From Bacteroidales bacterium UBA1077 (GTDB taxonomy: Bacteria; Bacteroidota; Bacteroidia; Bacteroidales; UBA932), in NCBI GenBank assembly GCA_002314195.1, contig DCCQ01000081.1, positions 1 through 24,708 of the forward strand: 24,708 bases of DNA, read 5' to 3'. The translations under genes and the position numbers were made by a program. Of this stretch, positions 7,420-15,099 are shown piece by piece; position 1 is the first letter of the stretch, and every line of letters starts with the position of its first letter. Below the pieces are notes generated by a model, which made no database searches, was not told the DNA's origin, and saw only the letters and a list, made by a program, of their open reading frames with translations.

Positions 7420-8991
7420 ATGACTTTTGTTATGAGATCCGGAATAATCATGAATTCTTGTGTTTGTGCTTTGGTGATGTCGGTCGCCATCTCCCATTCC
7501 GCCGCAGCCTTCTCTCCGCAAGTACGTTCCACAAATAAGGCGCAAGACAAGTCCAGGGCCCAGAGATATATAGAACAGGCCTCCCGTAACGACATCCTGA
7601 AGTCTTCCGTCTTCGGTGTCCTCGCTGTCACCGAGGGAGGGGACACCCTGGCTGTCTGGAACAGCGATCAACGTATGGTTCCGGCTTCCACCATGAAACT
7701 GATAACCACAGGGATGGCCATCCACCGTCTCGGTCCGGACTTTAAGTACGTCACTCGTATCGGCCACAGCGGCACGATCAAGGACGGTGTCCTTGACGGT
7801 GACCTCTATATTATAGGCGGTGGCGATCCAACCATCGCCTCCAAGGATTCCATCGCGATTCCCAGGGCCCGACTCTTTGCCCAATGGAAATCATTCCTGG
7901 ACAATGCCGGCATCAAGAGAATCAACGGCAAGGTTATCGGAGACGGCCGCTACTTCGACGGTCCTTTGGAGCACGACACCTGGAGCTATCAGGACATCGG
8001 CACAGCCTACGGAGCCGGCGGCAACGGCCTCTGCTTTTACGAGAACGCCCAGGATTTCAGGGTGAGCGCCGGAGCCACGGTCGGCTCGCCTGTCAATGTC
8101 ACGGCCTCCTTTCCGTTCACCCCGTGGATGAGGTATGAATATCCCTGCCGGACCGCTCCTGCCGGCACCGGCGACCAACTCTACCTGTTTAACACCGAAT
8201 TCCTCCCTTACGCTGAGATCCGAGGATCCTTCGCCATCGACCGCAAGCCCAAAACCGAGGAATTCAGCAACAAGTTCGGAGCCTACACATGCGCCCATTA
8301 TTTCTGTGAATATCTGAAATCAAATGGAGTCCCTGTTTCCGATGGCCCGGCCGACATCCGTCTCGGCCGCGTCCGCACAAACCTGTCTTCCAATGAATAT
8401 GGCCCCTATGCCTCAGGAGTGGACAATCTGAATATGCTCGGTCAGACATATTCCCCGTCCCTCTGTCGCATCGCCCGTGAGACGAATCTGAAAAGCGACA
8501 ACTTCTACGCCGAGACCCTTTTCCGTACCCTTGGCCGCAGGCTTCACCATTCAGCCTCCTACGATTCATCGTATGTGGCTGTTAATGAAGTGATGAGAAG
8601 CCTTGGCGTAAGCACGGATGATGTCCGCATTGCCGATGGCAGCGGTCTGGCCCGCCACAACTACATCTCCCCGTCATTCTTTGTCCGTTTCCTCTCCGCG
8701 ATGATGGACAGCCCGTCATTCGGGGACTACATCCTGACCATTGGGCGGCCCGGTGACCGTCATTACGAGTCACGCCTCCGTGAGGCTTCTGCCACCGTCA
8801 AGTCCAGAGTCCATCTCAAGAGCGGCTCCATGAACGGTGTCCGTTGCTTCTCCGGCTACATCGAACCCTCGGCCGGCTCCAAATCCGACACCATCATCTT
8901 CTCCATAATGACCAACAATTCCTTGGTTTCCGCATCGCGCATCGATCCCATAATCGACCGCATAATCACCCTCCTCGCCGCCGACAACTGA
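7420..8991 (+). CDS. dacB: D-alanyl-D-alanine carboxypeptidase/endopeptidase, PBP4 (DacB) type
   Basis: Class C penicillin-binding protein (peptidase family S13) that acts in the periplasm, removing the terminal D-Ala of peptidoglycan stems or cutting cross-links. Motifs appear in order: SxxK as STMK (VPASTMKLITTG), SxN as SDN (LKSDNFYAET), and the KTG-like triad as KSGS (HLKSGSMNG), so Ser replaces the usual Thr there. The large insertion between SxxK and SxN typical of PBP4 is present. The open frame reaches 7306, but that part crosses the promoter region. ATG 7420 (MTFVMRSG) gives 523 residues and a signal peptide with the hydrophobic core CVCALVMSVAIS and AAA near the cleavage site; ATG 7432 and 7450 are alternatives. 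It ends six bases from the convergent NlpC/P60 gene. Confidence 0.92.
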   Translation: MTFVMRSGIIMNSCVCALVMSVAISHSAAAFSPQVRSTNKAQDKSRAQRYIEQASRNDILKSSVFGVLAVTEGGDTLAVWNSDQRMVPASTMKLITTGMAIHRLGPDFKYVTRIGHSGTIKDGVLDGDLYIIGGGDPTIASKDSIAIPRARLFAQWKSFLDNAGIKRINGKVIGDGRYFDGPLEHDTWSYQDIGTAYGAGGNGLCFYENAQDFRVSAGATVGSPVNVTASFPFTPWMRYEYPCRTAPAGTGDQLYLFNTEFLPYAEIRGSFAIDRKPKTEEFSNKFGAYTCAHYFCEYLKSNGVPVSDGPADIRLGRVRTNLSSNEYGPYASGVDNLNMLGQTYSPSLCRIARETNLKSDNFYAETLFRTLGRRLHHSASYDSSYVAVNEVMRSLGVSTDDVRIADGSGLARHNYISPSFFVRFLSAMMDSPSFGDYILTIGRPGDRHYESRLREASATVKSRVHLKSGSMNGVRCFSGYIEPSAGSKSDTIIFSIMTNNSLVSASRIDPIIDRIITLLAADN

Positions 8992-8997
8992 TCCGCT

Positions 8998-10068
8998 TCA
9001 GTCCTGCCGAAAATAGAACGGGCTGTTGAATACGGAGATGACGCCGGATCCGGCAGCGTCGATGTGACCGACTATGCGGCGGGCGCGGAGAGGCTTGCGG
9101 TTGTAGAAATCCGGCGCGGATGAATCAAGCGAGTTGATCCGCACGATCTGTGCGGAGTGGATGAACTTGCCGTCACCGATGTACATTCCCACGTGAGTGA
9201 CCCGCTCCTTGGTGCTGTCTGTGGCGGCTTTGCCCCAGAACAGAAGGTCGCCGGGAAGCAAGCCGCTCCAGTCCACGTCTCCGTTATCCTTGAATATTCT
9301 CACATCCTTTCCGACCCTTGCCTGCTGGGAGGCGTTGCGTGGAAGAAGCGCACCATTCGCGAAATAGACACTGCGGGTGAACCCGCTGCAGTCCACGTTC
9401 TTGATTGACGTGCCTCCCCACATGTAAGGGACTCCGAGAAACTTGTAACCTATGGCCAGAAGATTCTGCCTGAAATCATTATCGTCCAAAGTCTTGTCTT
9501 TCCGCTCCTTGGCCCATTTGTAAAACACCGCGACATCCTTCGCCGGAACGTAACCGGTCTTGCCGGACGGCAGCACAACCCCGACGAAACGTCTGCTGAG
9601 AACGGCCCGCCCTTCCTCATAGCCTTTGTGCCGCCCGCTTGAATGTGTCTTGACACCATACATGATCCGAACAATGTCCCCGAGCACGAAATCGGATACA
9701 ATCCTGGAATCCTCTGAGGGTTCTGAATAGATGTGCGTGAAAGAAGCGGTGCAGATGTACTTAGGGGCTTCCAGGTAGTCCTTTATTTCTTCCTCGCTCA
9801 TCTGAACCAGCCCCATTTCATTGACCCAGGCCGTGTATGGCTCCGGACTCTTGATCTTGACCCAGTACCCCGATTGGTCCAGTACCTCGACGACCGTGCC
9901 CATCAGAACCTGATTCCCAAGTTCTGCGGCGTAGTCCGGTTTCTCGCGCATGAAATCGGCGGAAAACTCAACTACGGCCAGTTTTCTCTGAGCATCCATG
10001 GTTGGAGCCACGGATGCGAGCGCTGTCAAAATCAAAACTGATGACAATATTTTCGGGAAGATATTCAT
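8998..10068 (-). CDS. NlpC/P60 (C40) peptidoglycan endopeptidase with SH3 domains
   Basis: Exported cysteine peptidase predicted to cleave the gamma-D-Glu-diaminopimelate bond of peptidoglycan stem peptides. The signal peptide has core ILSSVLILTALASVA, and cleavage is likely after APTMDA. Bacterial SH3-like segments follow (NQVLMGTVVEVLDQSGYWVK and a second around FVLGDIVRIMY...GYVPAKDVAVF). The C-terminal NlpC/P60 domain has the catalytic Cys in NVDCSGFTRS and the His in RVTHVGMYIGDG, with the polar third residue probably in KFIHSAQ. The 356 residues fit the multi-SH3 form common in Bacteroidales. It converges with the PBP4 gene, so two cell-wall hydrolases are adjacent on opposite strands. 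Confidence 0.93.
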   Translation of the reverse strand: MNIFPKILSSVLILTALASVAPTMDAQRKLAVVEFSADFMREKPDYAAELGNQVLMGTVVEVLDQSGYWVKIKSPEPYTAWVNEMGLVQMSEEEIKDYLEAPKYICTASFTHIYSEPSEDSRIVSDFVLGDIVRIMYGVKTHSSGRHKGYEEGRAVLSRRFVGVVLPSGKTGYVPAKDVAVFYKWAKERKDKTLDDNDFRQNLLAIGYKFLGVPYMWGGTSIKNVDCSGFTRSVYFANGALLPRNASQQARVGKDVRIFKDNGDVDWSGLLPGDLLFWGKAATDSTKERVTHVGMYIGDGKFIHSAQIVRINSLDSSAPDFYNRKPLRARRIVGHIDAAGSGVISVFNSPFYFRQD

Positions 10069-10105
10069 AAATCAATTCATATTTCAGAAGATGGCCGGCT
10101 TCGTT

Positions 10106-10136
10106 TTGTAAAAATATCCACAATTCATTAGTTTTG
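10106..10136 (+). promoter_or_regulatory. promoter for the radical SAM gene
   Basis: TTG (10106-10108, in TTTTG) and TAGTTTTG (10129-10136, TAnnTTTG) are exactly 20 bases apart. The predicted start near 10142 leaves a leader of about 20 bases before ATG 10161, which supports that start over the upstream ATG 10134 inside the -7 box. Confidence 0.72.
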
Positions 10137-10160
10137 CAAGGAAGAAGAAAGAAAACCTGT

Positions 10161-11228
10161 ATGTTGGACTTTTCAGAAGGCAAAAGATACAATTCATTTG
10201 TTGGCTACTATCGCCGCAGATATGGCGAACGGCTTCAGAAACTGGTTCTGGACGCCGGATTCTCGTGCCCGAACAGGGACGGAACCGTAGGCAGGGGAGG
10301 ATGCACCTACTGTGACAACGCCGCCTTCCATCCAGGCTACAGCACTTCAGGCAAACCGCTTCTGACTCAGATTGATGAAGGAATAGAGTTCCAGAAGGTA
10401 CGCTATCCCAGAGCCAGGCACTATCTGGCATATTTCCAGGCATATTCAAATACATATGGCCCTTTGGAGCGGCTGAAGGCTATGTATGAGGAGGTTTTGA
10501 GCCACCCCGAGGTGGTGGGTATCGTGATAGGCACCCGGCCGGACTGTGTTGATGAGGAGAAACTTGATTATCTGGCGGACCTTGCCGGCGGACGTAGATT
10601 GAATGGTTGGCATCGGTCGCTCCGACAAGCTCAGCGGCCAAAAATTCAGGCCGAGACTCTGAACAATCCGGTCGCAGAGCCTGTCGAAGCACCTGAAACC
10701 ACCCTCTCCGCCCCCATTGTGGTGGTTGAGTACGGTATCGAATCCTGCCATGACAACACCCTTCGCCACATCAACCGCGGCCACGACTTCGCCTGCGCGC
10801 GCAAAGCCGTGGAAATGACTGCCGAAAGAGGCATCGACACCGGGGCGCACTTCATCCTTGGCCTTCCCGGCGAGACCCGTGACATGCTCCTTGAGCAATG
10901 CGGCCTCATCTCTTCCCTCCCGCTGCGCTCCGTCAAATTCCACCAGCTTCAAATCGTAAAAGGCACAGCGATGGAAAAGGAATATGCCGCCGACCCTTCC
11001 GCCTTCTACCGCCCCGGACTCAATGAATATCTTGACTTTGTGATCGACATCCTCGAACGTCTGCGTCCCGGCCTCTATATCGAACGGGTCGCCGGCGAGG
11101 TCCCTCCGCGTTTCGTGAACGACACCCCTTGGGGGCTTGTCCGCAACTTCGAGATCCTCCGTCTTCTGGACAAACGTCTTGAGGAACGCGACACCTGGCA
11201 GGGACGGCTGTGTTCAAGTCTTGATTGA
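10161..11228 (+). CDS. YhcC-like (TIGR01212) radical SAM protein with an in-frame repeat insertion
   Basis: Radical SAM enzyme binding a 4Fe-4S cluster through the cysteines of CPNRDGTVGRGGCTYC (about residues 36-51). YhcC-type features are the start MLDFSEGKRYNSFVGYYRRR, VGIVIGTRPDCV, EYGIESCHDNTLRHINRGHD and GAHFILGLPGET. The substrate is not established for the family. The protein has 355 residues, about 40 more than usual for the family as I know it. The excess lies between LADLAGG and VVVEYGIES (about residues 149-186), where relatives run directly into the EYG strand. This segment is encoded by an inverted pair of intergenic-type repeats that keeps the frame open and translates to SLRQAQRPK and VAEPVEAP. 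ATG 10161 is chosen because the open frame's first ATG (10134) lies in the promoter. Confidence 0.9.
   Translation: MLDFSEGKRYNSFVGYYRRRYGERLQKLVLDAGFSCPNRDGTVGRGGCTYCDNAAFHPGYSTSGKPLLTQIDEGIEFQKVRYPRARHYLAYFQAYSNTYGPLERLKAMYEEVLSHPEVVGIVIGTRPDCVDEEKLDYLADLAGGRRLNGWHRSLRQAQRPKIQAETLNNPVAEPVEAPETTLSAPIVVVEYGIESCHDNTLRHINRGHDFACARKAVEMTAERGIDTGAHFILGLPGETRDMLLEQCGLISSLPLRSVKFHQLQIVKGTAMEKEYAADPSAFYRPGLNEYLDFVIDILERLRPGLYIERVAGEVPPRFVNDTPWGLVRNFEILRLLDKRLEERDTWQGRLCSSLD
10615..10693. repeat. inverted pair of palindromic repeats inside the radical SAM gene
   Basis: 10615-10639 holds an inverted copy (core CCGACAAGCTCAGCGGCC), and 10670-10693 a forward copy (core GCAGAGCCTGTCGAAGC). The two are 30 bases apart. 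The pair has the same arrangement as the one at 3254-3317, but here it lies within a coding sequence. Confidence 0.85.
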
Positions 11229-11341
11229 TCTGGCAGTATGGCTTCTGCTTGCCTGAAGTATGGGTGTTGGACCGAAGCGGTTTTTGAGACTATAAAAACA
11301 GAACGGTGCTTCCACCGCGCCAACTATTGCGTGAAAATTCT

Positions 11342-11349
11342 TATATTTG
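11342..11349 (+). promoter_or_regulatory. possible -7 box for guaB
   Basis: TATATTTG fits TAnnTTTG and ends 19 bases before ATG 11369. A -33 element is not evident at the usual distance. A weak hairpin with a T run (ACCG AAG CGGTTTTT, about 11272-11286) just upstream may end transcription of the radical SAM gene. Confidence 0.4.
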
Positions 11350-11368
11350 TCAAATTTATTTGATTACA

Positions 11369-12838
11369 ATGGCGAAGTTTGTAAACCGAGAGATTCCTGA
11401 AGGCCTCACCTTCGATGACGTTTTGCTGGTTCCGGCACATTCCGATGTACTTCCTCGTGACGTTGACGTCACCACAAATTTCACGACCGACATCAAGCTC
11501 CATACCCCGATAGTGTCGGCGGCGATGGACACTGTCACAGAAGCCGATCTTGCCATAGCGATGGCGAGAGCCGGTGGTATCGGCGTGATCCACAAGAACA
11601 TGACCATCGAGAAGCAGTGCGAGCAGGTTCGTCATGTGAAGCGTGCGGAGAACGGAATGATCTACGACCCTGTGACAATCAGTCCTGACGCTACCGTGGG
11701 CGACGCTTTGGCTATGATGAAGAAGCATCACATCGGCGGCATTCCGGTTGTGGATCCCAATGGATTCCTTATCGGTATCGTCACAAACCGTGACCTCCGT
11801 TTTCAGGAGGATATGCAACTGCCTATCTCCCAGGTCATGACGAGGGATGACCTGGTGACCGCTCCTAAGGGCATCACTTTGGCCGACGCCACGAAGATTC
11901 TTCAGCGCAGCAAAGTCGAGAAACTTCCGGTGGTGGATCATGACGGCAAACTCGTGGGCCTGATCACCTACAAGGATTTGATGAAGATCAAAGACAACCC
12001 TATCGCCTCAAAGGACAGCAAGGGCCGCCTTCTCGTCGCGGCGGCCGCCGGTATCAAGTCTGACACGCTCGACAGGATTGGAATGCTTATCGATGCCGGA
12101 GCTGATGCCGTTGTCCTTGACACGGCCCACGGTCACTCCGAAGGTGTCCTCAAAATGATCAAGAAGGCTTGTGACGCCTACAAGGATTTCCAGATCATCG
12201 CCGGAAATGTGGCTACAGCAGCAGGCGCCAAGGCTCTCGCCGAGGCCGGAGTTAAAGCCGTGAAGGTCGGAATAGGACCTGGCTCGATCTGCACCACGAG
12301 AATCATCGCCGGAATCGGCGTTCCGCAACTTACTGCCGTCATGGAGGCCGCCGAGGCCCTCAAGGGGACGGGCGTGCCTGTGATCGCTGACGGCGGCATA
12401 AGATATTCAGGAGACATTGTCAAGGCTCTTGCGGCTGGCGCCAGCACCATCATGGCCGGCTCGCTGCTTGCCGGAACCGAGGAATCCCCTGGCGAGACCA
12501 TCATCATGAACGGCCGCCGCTTCAAGTCATACCGCGGAATGGGCTCACTCGAAGCGATGGAGCAAGGATCCAAAGACAGATACTTCCAGGACATGGAGTC
12601 CGACATCAAAAAACTTGTTCCAGAGGGAATCGTGGCCCAGGTACCTTACAAGGGAACTGTCTCCGAGGTCGTTTACCAACTCGTAGGTGGACTCAGGGCC
12701 GGTATGGGCTATTGCGGCGCCCACACGGTCGTGGAACTCCGGAACGCTCAGTTCGTACGCATTACAAACGCCGGTTTCCTTGAGAGCCATCCTCACGATG
12801 TCACCATCACCAAGGAAGCACCTAACTACTCACGCTGA
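11369..12838 (+). CDS. guaB: inosine-5'-monophosphate dehydrogenase
   Basis: Cytosolic enzyme oxidising IMP to XMP with NAD, the committed step of guanine nucleotide synthesis. The TIM-barrel catalytic domain is interrupted by two CBS domains (about residues 95-210; VTISPDATVGDALAMMKKHH, then VMTRDDLVTAPKGITLADAT). The catalytic cysteine is in GPGSICTTRIIAG. The flap and IMP-binding regions appear as YRGMGSLEAM and MSAAMDTVTE-like VSAAMDTVTEADLA. The open frame runs to 11306, but MAKFVNREIPEGLTFDDVLL at 11369 is the family start, giving 489 residues, as expected. It heads a tight series with three envelope-biogenesis genes, the first beginning six bases after its stop. Confidence 0.97.
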   Translation: MAKFVNREIPEGLTFDDVLLVPAHSDVLPRDVDVTTNFTTDIKLHTPIVSAAMDTVTEADLAIAMARAGGIGVIHKNMTIEKQCEQVRHVKRAENGMIYDPVTISPDATVGDALAMMKKHHIGGIPVVDPNGFLIGIVTNRDLRFQEDMQLPISQVMTRDDLVTAPKGITLADATKILQRSKVEKLPVVDHDGKLVGLITYKDLMKIKDNPIASKDSKGRLLVAAAAGIKSDTLDRIGMLIDAGADAVVLDTAHGHSEGVLKMIKKACDAYKDFQIIAGNVATAAGAKALAEAGVKAVKVGIGPGSICTTRIIAGIGVPQLTAVMEAAEALKGTGVPVIADGGIRYSGDIVKALAAGASTIMAGSLLAGTEESPGETIIMNGRRFKSYRGMGSLEAMEQGSKDRYFQDMESDIKKLVPEGIVAQVPYKGTVSEVVYQLVGGLRAGMGYCGAHTVVELRNAQFVRITNAGFLESHPHDVTITKEAPNYSR

Positions 12839-12844
12839 TCACTG

Positions 12845-13708
12845 ATGGGTAAGAGGTTAGGTATATTCATGACGGCCTTGGCCATTGCCGTTCTGCCGTC
12901 CTGCAAGGCAATCTCCTCTCTGATTCATGACGGGGAGGTGGTTGCCAGATTGGGTAGCCACAAACTCTACCGCTCCGAATTGGACGATGTCATTCCGAAT
13001 GGAACCTCTCCGGAGGACAGTGTGAACCTTGCCAACCTCTACATCAACTCCTGGGTGAGGGACAAAGCCTTCCTCGACATCGCCCAACAGCGCCTGTCCA
13101 AGGAGGAGAAGGATGTCTCAAAGGAACTTGAGGCCTACCGCCAGTCGCTCCTGCGCTACCGCTACGAACAGCGCTATGTCAACGAACGGCTCGACACCAC
13201 CGTCTCCACGAAGCAGATTGAGGAATATTACGACTCCCATCAGGAGTCTTTCAAACTTGAACGTCCGATTCTGAAGGCTCGCTTCCTGAATATAGCCAAG
13301 ACATCACCTAATCTGCCCAAGATTAAGAAATTGATGTCCTCTGACAAGGTTGAGGACGTGATCGCCGCCGACAGTGTGGCGTTCAATTCGGCCCGGCGTT
13401 ACCACGATTATTCCAACGAGTGGCTGGATGCCGTGAAACTCGCCGCTGAATTCGGCGTGGATTATGTACAGATGCTTTCCAGACGTTCCGGACAGTTCAT
13501 TGAGATGCCTGATGGCGAGGATAATGTCTCCATCGCGTTTATCGTGGACTATCGTAAGGCCGGCGAAATCGCTCCGGTGGATTATTGTCAGGACAGGATT
13601 CGTGACATAATCATCAGCGGCAGGAAGCATGAACTTCTGACAGGTTTGGAACAGGACTTGATAGAAGACGCCAAGGTCAAGGAAAATTTTGAAATATATT
13701 CGAAATGA
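12845..13708 (+). CDS. PpiC/SurA-type peptidyl-prolyl isomerase lipoprotein
   Basis: A 287-residue lipoprotein: signal peptide MGKRLGIFMTALAIAVLPSC with the lipidated Cys at about residue 20. The body resembles the chaperone part of SurA/PrsA-like proteins: a helical N-terminal segment (VVARLGSHKLYRSELDDVIP, the SurA_N pattern), long charged helices, and EEYYDSHQESFKLERPILKARF, the usual entry into a parvulin domain. The parvulin signature itself is weak, so isomerase activity is uncertain. It starts six bases after guaB, and its last four bases overlap the start of surA (ATGA), indicating translational coupling. Likely role: periplasmic folding helper for outer-membrane proteins. Confidence 0.82.
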   Translation: MGKRLGIFMTALAIAVLPSCKAISSLIHDGEVVARLGSHKLYRSELDDVIPNGTSPEDSVNLANLYINSWVRDKAFLDIAQQRLSKEEKDVSKELEAYRQSLLRYRYEQRYVNERLDTTVSTKQIEEYYDSHQESFKLERPILKARFLNIAKTSPNLPKIKKLMSSDKVEDVIAADSVAFNSARRYHDYSNEWLDAVKLAAEFGVDYVQMLSRRSGQFIEMPDGEDNVSIAFIVDYRKAGEIAPVDYCQDRIRDIIISGRKHELLTGLEQDLIEDAKVKENFEIYSK

Positions 13709-15099
13709 TAAAGAAAACAGCAATCACCATCTTCGCCCTCGCAGCGACCTGCGCGATGGCTTCTGCTCAGAAATATAAATATATAGACAAGACCATAGCT
13801 GTCGTCGGCAATGAGGCGGTTATGATTTCCGACATTGAAGGAGCGGTCAAGGATCGAAGTGCTCAAGGACTGTCTTCGGACAAGAATGTCCGCTGTGAGG
13901 TTCTGGAGTCGATTTTGGAGTCGAAGATATTCCTTATGCAGGCGAGGGTCGACTCACTCACGGTCAATCAGGACATGGTTGAGAGCAGCCTTTCCCAGCA
14001 GGCGGACAGGATGCTTACTTACCTCGGCGGCGAGGACAAGGTTGAGGAATATTTCGGCAAGCCTTTGTACCGCCTCCGTCAGGAGTGGCGCAGGCAGTAC
14101 GAAGACATGAGCCTCACCCAGCAGGAGCAGCAGGAAATCATGAAGAAGATTCCTGAGATGACTCCTTACGATGTCAAGGAATATCTTGACACGGTCGATG
14201 CCAAGAATCTTCCTATCGTGCCTATCAAGTACCAGCTCAGCCAGATTTGTCTTTATCCGGACCGTGAGGCCGCCAACATGGCCGTGCGCGAGAAATTGCT
14301 GGAACTCCGCGAGAGGATCATCAACGGCGAGAAGTTTTCGACCCTGGCCCGAATATATTCGGAGGATCCCGGCAGCGCGCGTAAGGGCGGCGAACTCGGC
14401 ATGGCTTCGAAATCAATCTTCTGGCCGGTGTTCTCTGATGCTGCCATGGCTTTGAAGCCGGGCGTCATCTCGCAGATTGTCGAGACCCCGGACGGATTCC
14501 ATATAATTGAAGTCATCGAAAAGAAAGGCGACATGTTCAATGCCCGCCACATCCTGATGAAGCCCAAGTACACCGACGAGGACAGGGAAAAGGCTTTCAA
14601 GACACTGGACAGTCTCCGTACCGAGATAAACAACAATGCCGTGACCTTCCAGATGGCGGCCAAATTCTACTCACAGGATCCCGCCACCAAGACAAACGGT
14701 GGCCAGATGTCCGATCCTAACACTGGCTCTTCCTATTTTGAGATTGACCAGCTTAAGCCGGAAGACTATGTGGCAATCAAGGATTTGAAGGAAGGCGAGA
14801 TTTCCGCCCCGGTTGAATCCACGGACAATGACGGCCGTCAGGATCAGGTCAAGGACTATGTTGTCGGCAAGACCCTCTACAAGATAATTCGTGTGGACAA
14901 GATCATTCCAGCCCACACCGCATCTTTCGATGAAGATTTCAGCCAGCTTCAGGAGCAGGTCCGTCAGGACAAGCAGATGAAGGCCATTGATGATTTTCTG
15001 GCCGGAAAGATCAAGGAAACCCACATCATCATCGACCCTATGTTCCAAGACTGCGAGTTCCGCCGTCCTGGCTGGGCTTCAAAGTTCTCTCAAGAGTAA
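13705..15099 (+). CDS. surA: SurA-like periplasmic chaperone/peptidyl-prolyl isomerase
   Basis: Periplasmic chaperone that escorts unfolded outer-membrane proteins. The signal peptide is MIKKTAITIFALAATCAMASA. The N-terminal SurA chaperone domain follows (IAVVGNEAVMISDIEGAV...). Two parvulin domains are recognisable: the first at about residues 170-270 (FSTLARIYSEDPGSARKGGE, PGVISQIVETPDGFHIIEV), the second at about 275-400 (NARHILMKP, FSQDPAT-like YSQDPATKTNGGQMS, LKEGEISAPVES). The conserved Bacteroidota ending IIIDPMFQDCEFRRPGW is present. The 464 residues are normal for SurA. The gene overlaps the preceding PpiC-type gene by four bases, and its TAA shares a base with the ATG of the OstA-like gene, so the three are probably translationally coupled. 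Confidence 0.93.
   Translation: MIKKTAITIFALAATCAMASAQKYKYIDKTIAVVGNEAVMISDIEGAVKDRSAQGLSSDKNVRCEVLESILESKIFLMQARVDSLTVNQDMVESSLSQQADRMLTYLGGEDKVEEYFGKPLYRLRQEWRRQYEDMSLTQQEQQEIMKKIPEMTPYDVKEYLDTVDAKNLPIVPIKYQLSQICLYPDREAANMAVREKLLELRERIINGEKFSTLARIYSEDPGSARKGGELGMASKSIFWPVFSDAAMALKPGVISQIVETPDGFHIIEVIEKKGDMFNARHILMKPKYTDEDREKAFKTLDSLRTEINNNAVTFQMAAKFYSQDPATKTNGGQMSDPNTGSSYFEIDQLKPEDYVAIKDLKEGEISAPVESTDNDGRQDQVKDYVVGKTLYKIIRVDKIIPAHTASFDEDFSQLQEQVRQDKQMKAIDDFLAGKIKETHIIIDPMFQDCEFRRPGWASKFSQE

Noticed and set aside
11272..11286. Strong terminator upstream of guaB
   Set aside because: Only a 4-bp stem with a 3-base loop before the T run; too weak to list as a separate feature.
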